A stretch of DNA of 6,477 nt from an uncultured Clostridia bacterium (lineage in GTDB: Bacteria; Bacillota; Clostridia; Lachnospirales; Anaerotignaceae), in contig CALASU010000268.1 in the NCBI GenBank assembly GCA_937888765.1, positions 1-6,477 of the forward strand. Reading direction: 5' to 3'. Shown one piece after another: positions 4,338 to 6,477 of the stretch (the stretch's first letter is position 1; each line of letters starts with the position of its first letter). Position numbers and translations under genes: made by a program. Under the pieces are notes generated by a model. The model ran no database searches, was not told where the DNA came from, and saw only the letters and a list, made by a program, of their open reading frames with translations.

Positions 4338-6477
4338 TTGTTGATCGTATTACAGCTGGCAGCTACGGCGGCATTGCCTGCAGGGGCATCGATCCTATTG
4401 TATTATATGGAGAGGCAGACGAATGTCTTAAAAAATCTTTCCTATTATAAAAAACAGTTGCTGTATGGTGTGATATTTGGTCTGATTTCTGTTCTGGGAA
4501 CAGAGTTTGGTGTGGATATAGGAGATGCAATCATCAATACCCGCGATGCGGCACCGCTTTGTGCAGGGCTGATTTTTGGTGCACCTGCGGGGATACTGGC
4601 GGGTTTGATCGGCGGTATTGAGCGTTGGTTTTCTGTATATTGGGGCGGTGGTATGTATACAAGAGTTGCCTGCTCTCTGGCAACAATTCTGGCGGGTTTT
4701 TTCGGTGCAGCGATTCGCAAAGGGATTTTTGACGATAAGAAACCATCTGTATTTTATGGTCTGATTACAGGCATTATTATGGAAATCGTACATATGCTTC
4801 TGGTATTCCTGACAAATCTGGATGATGTTGCAGGTGCATTTTTGCTGGCACAGGCTTGTGTGCCATATACGGTTCCTCTGAATGGACTGTCTGTTATGTG
4901 TGCGGTATTAGGGGTATCGTTAATCGGACGAAAAAAAACAGAAACGCAGAAGGAGCTGAAACAGATTTCGCAGACCTTTCAGTGGTGGCTGGGGATTGTG
5001 GTTGTGGTTGCGTTCTTGTCTGCTACAAGCTTTTCTTATATCATGCAGACAAATCTTTCCAGAAGCACAGCAGAAACATTACTGCAATTAAATATTGAGG
5101 ATGTACAGGAGGATATTTTGGACGCATCTGATGAAAATTTACTTATGCTGGCTGAAACAGTCGCGGAATTGCTGAATACATATGAGGGGACGATGGATGA
5201 AAAGCTCAGGCAGCTGAGCGAAGAGTATATTGTTCCTGAAATCAATATTGTAGATGAGAATGGCATTATTATAGCGAGTACCCACGATGATTTTCTGGGG
5301 TATGATATGAAAAGCGGGGAACAGTCGGCCGCTTTTATGGTACTGCTGGAAGGAGAAAAAGAATTTGTACAGGCATACGGACCTGCTTCCTATGATCCGG
5401 CGCTTTTCCGTAAATATGCAGGGGTAGCACTGGAGAACGGCGGTTTTCTGCAGGTTGGTTATAATGCAGAGGATTTTCAGGAGGATATTGCCTATATCGT
5501 GGATGGGCTGACAAGAAACCGTCATATTGGCGAAGAAGGCTATGTTATCATTATGGATGCGGCCGGAAATATTGTAAGTGACAGACGCGGCAAAGAGGGG
5601 ACGACACCGGATCTGAAAAGCTTTGGGCTGAATGTGAAGGAACTGCCGGAAAAAGAAGCGTTTGCGGCAACGATCCACGGCACCCCTTCGTATTGTCTTT
5701 TTGCAAAAACAGAGGGGTATTATATCATAGGGGTATTGCCGCAGAGTGAAGCCTTTTTTGAACGTGACGTATCGGTATATCTGACGGTATTTATGGAAAT
5801 TGCGATTTTCTCGGTACTGTTTATTCTGATTTATTTCCTGATCAAACGGCTGATTGTGGATAATATTCGGAAGATCAATGCTTCTCTTGCTGAAATTACA
5901 GGCGGGAATCTGGATGTGACGGTAGATGTACGCTCGAATGAAGAATTTGCATCCTTATCAGATGATATCAATACTACAGTAGTGACATTGAAACGATATA
6001 TTGATGAAGCGGCGGCGCGCATTGATCAGGAACTGGAATATGCGAAAGGGATTCAGATTTCTGCACTTCCTTCTGTATTTCCGCCTTATCCCGAACGCAA
6101 TGAGTTTGAAATCTATGCCTTGATGCGGGCAGCAAAAGAGGTCGGCGGTGATTTTTACGACTTCTTTCTGCTTGGGGAAAATAAACTGGCATTCCTGATT
6201 GCAGATGTTTCCGGAAAGGGGATTCCTGCCGCCATGTTTATGATGAAGGCAAAAACACTGATCAAGAGCCTTGCAGAAAGTGGTCTGCCTGTAGATGAAA
6301 TCTTTACAATTGCCAATAATGAGCTTTGCCAGAATAATGAAACGGCTATGTTTGTAACAGCATGGATGGGTATTCTGGACCTGCAGACAGGATTGGTAAG
6401 CGTTGCCAATGCAGGACATAATCCTCCCGTCATCAAGCGAAAAGACGGCGTTTTTGAACTGGCACAGGGAAATGCGG
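4338..6477 (+). CDS. Membrane receptor with 5TM-LYT sensor, Cache-like domain, HAMP and PP2C/SpoIIE phosphatase (C-terminus cut)
   Basis: At least 713 codons are open to the right edge. The start is TTG 4338: an in-frame TGA lies at 4317-4319, no ATG occurs before codon 24, and a G-rich binding site (AAGGGGGG, 4323-4330) is 7 bases upstream; TTG 4341 is the alternative. Seen: an extra N-terminal hydrophobic segment (about 2-23), then a LytS-type 5TM region (about 40-197) with NTRDAAPLCAGLIFG and GGIERWF; a further membrane segment (217-236); an outer region (about 237-478) with two Cache/PAS-like turns, IVDENGIIIAST and IIMDAAGNIVSD; a last membrane segment (482-502); a HAMP linker (about 503-556); and a PP2C_SIG domain with EVGGDFYDFF (Asp605, Asp608), ADVSGKGIPAAM (Asp623) and NAGHNPP (691-697). 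Related enzymes dephosphorylate STAS anti-anti-sigma proteins; that target is inferred here. The last metal-binding Asp and any C-terminal kinase-like domain lie beyond the window. Confidence 0.88.
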   Translation, partial: MLIVLQLAATAALPAGASILLYYMERQTNVLKNLSYYKKQLLYGVIFGLISVLGTEFGVDIGDAIINTRDAAPLCAGLIFGAPAGILAGLIGGIERWFSVYWGGGMYTRVACSLATILAGFFGAAIRKGIFDDKKPSVFYGLITGIIMEIVHMLLVFLTNLDDVAGAFLLAQACVPYTVPLNGLSVMCAVLGVSLIGRKKTETQKELKQISQTFQWWLGIVVVVAFLSATSFSYIMQTNLSRSTAETLLQLNIEDVQEDILDASDENLLMLAETVAELLNTYEGTMDEKLRQLSEEYIVPEINIVDENGIIIASTHDDFLGYDMKSGEQSAAFMVLLEGEKEFVQAYGPASYDPALFRKYAGVALENGGFLQVGYNAEDFQEDIAYIVDGLTRNRHIGEEGYVIIMDAAGNIVSDRRGKEGTTPDLKSFGLNVKELPEKEAFAATIHGTPSYCLFAKTEGYYIIGVLPQSEAFFERDVSVYLTVFMEIAIFSVLFILIYFLIKRLIVDNIRKINASLAEITGGNLDVTVDVRSNEEFASLSDDINTTVVTLKRYIDEAAARIDQELEYAKGIQISALPSVFPPYPERNEFEIYALMRAAKEVGGDFYDFFLLGENKLAFLIADVSGKGIPAAMFMMKAKTLIKSLAESGLPVDEIFTIANNELCQNNETAMFVTAWMGILDLQTGLVSVANAGHNPPVIKRKDGVFELAQGNA

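Noticed and set aside
4856..5098. 80-codon plus-strand ORF inside the receptor gene
   Set aside because: It is out of frame with a well-supported membrane protein and has no recognisable features.
5139..5678. Minus-strand open frames within the receptor-phosphatase gene (also 4428-4793 and 5958-6419)
   Set aside because: The plus-strand frame is continuous from 4338 to the edge with clear domains, so these are shadows. The real gene is easy to miss because it starts with TTG and runs off the window.

Overview
The window looks like chromosomal DNA of an anaerobic Gram-positive bacterium of the Clostridia, most likely a relative of Lachnospiraceae or Anaerotignaceae. The basis is inference from gene content: a YhaM-type exoribonuclease, a RlmD/RlmCD-type rRNA methyltransferase, a small acidic lipoprotein, a LytS-type sensor joined to a SpoIIE-like phosphatase, strong AGGAGG-type ribosome binding sites and TATAAT promoters. 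No species can be named from the sequence alone. I see no tRNA, rRNA, CRISPR array, insertion sequence or attachment site.

Layout. Bases 1-90 (minus) hold the start of a secreted protein that runs off the left edge. A 260-base divergent intergenic region (91-350) carries promoters for both directions and two operator-like dyads that share ATGATA/TATCAT half-sites. Next comes a tightly packed plus-strand operon: yhaM (351-1292), two overlapping genes (1322-1621 and 1608-2225) and an RlmD-family methyltransferase (2225-3589). The first two products of this operon and the last act on RNA or nucleic acid; the last two junctions overlap, which implies coupled translation. A weak hairpin, then a promoter, lead to a small lipoprotein gene (3705-4106) of unknown function with its own terminator. 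After a second promoter, a TTG-started gene (4338 to the right edge) encodes a large membrane receptor-phosphatase: 5TM-LYT sensor, further membrane segment, double-Cache-like outer domain, HAMP, and PP2C/SpoIIE catalytic domain, cut by the window end before its C-terminus.

The most unusual element is the overlapping pair 1322-2225. Read together, the two proteins make up one Cas4/RecB-like nuclease: the first cysteine and the Gly/His motif are in the first protein; the Asp, ExK, QxxxY and C-terminal cysteine motifs are in the second. Each half also has one membrane segment at the side facing the break, so the pair amounts to a nuclease interrupted by a membrane hairpin and split inside the hairpin's short outer loop. 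The split may be bridged by coupled reinitiation or by an RF2-like +1 frameshift at a GTT-TGA-A stop. No cas genes or repeats lie nearby, so a role outside CRISPR is likely. The function is not known to me.
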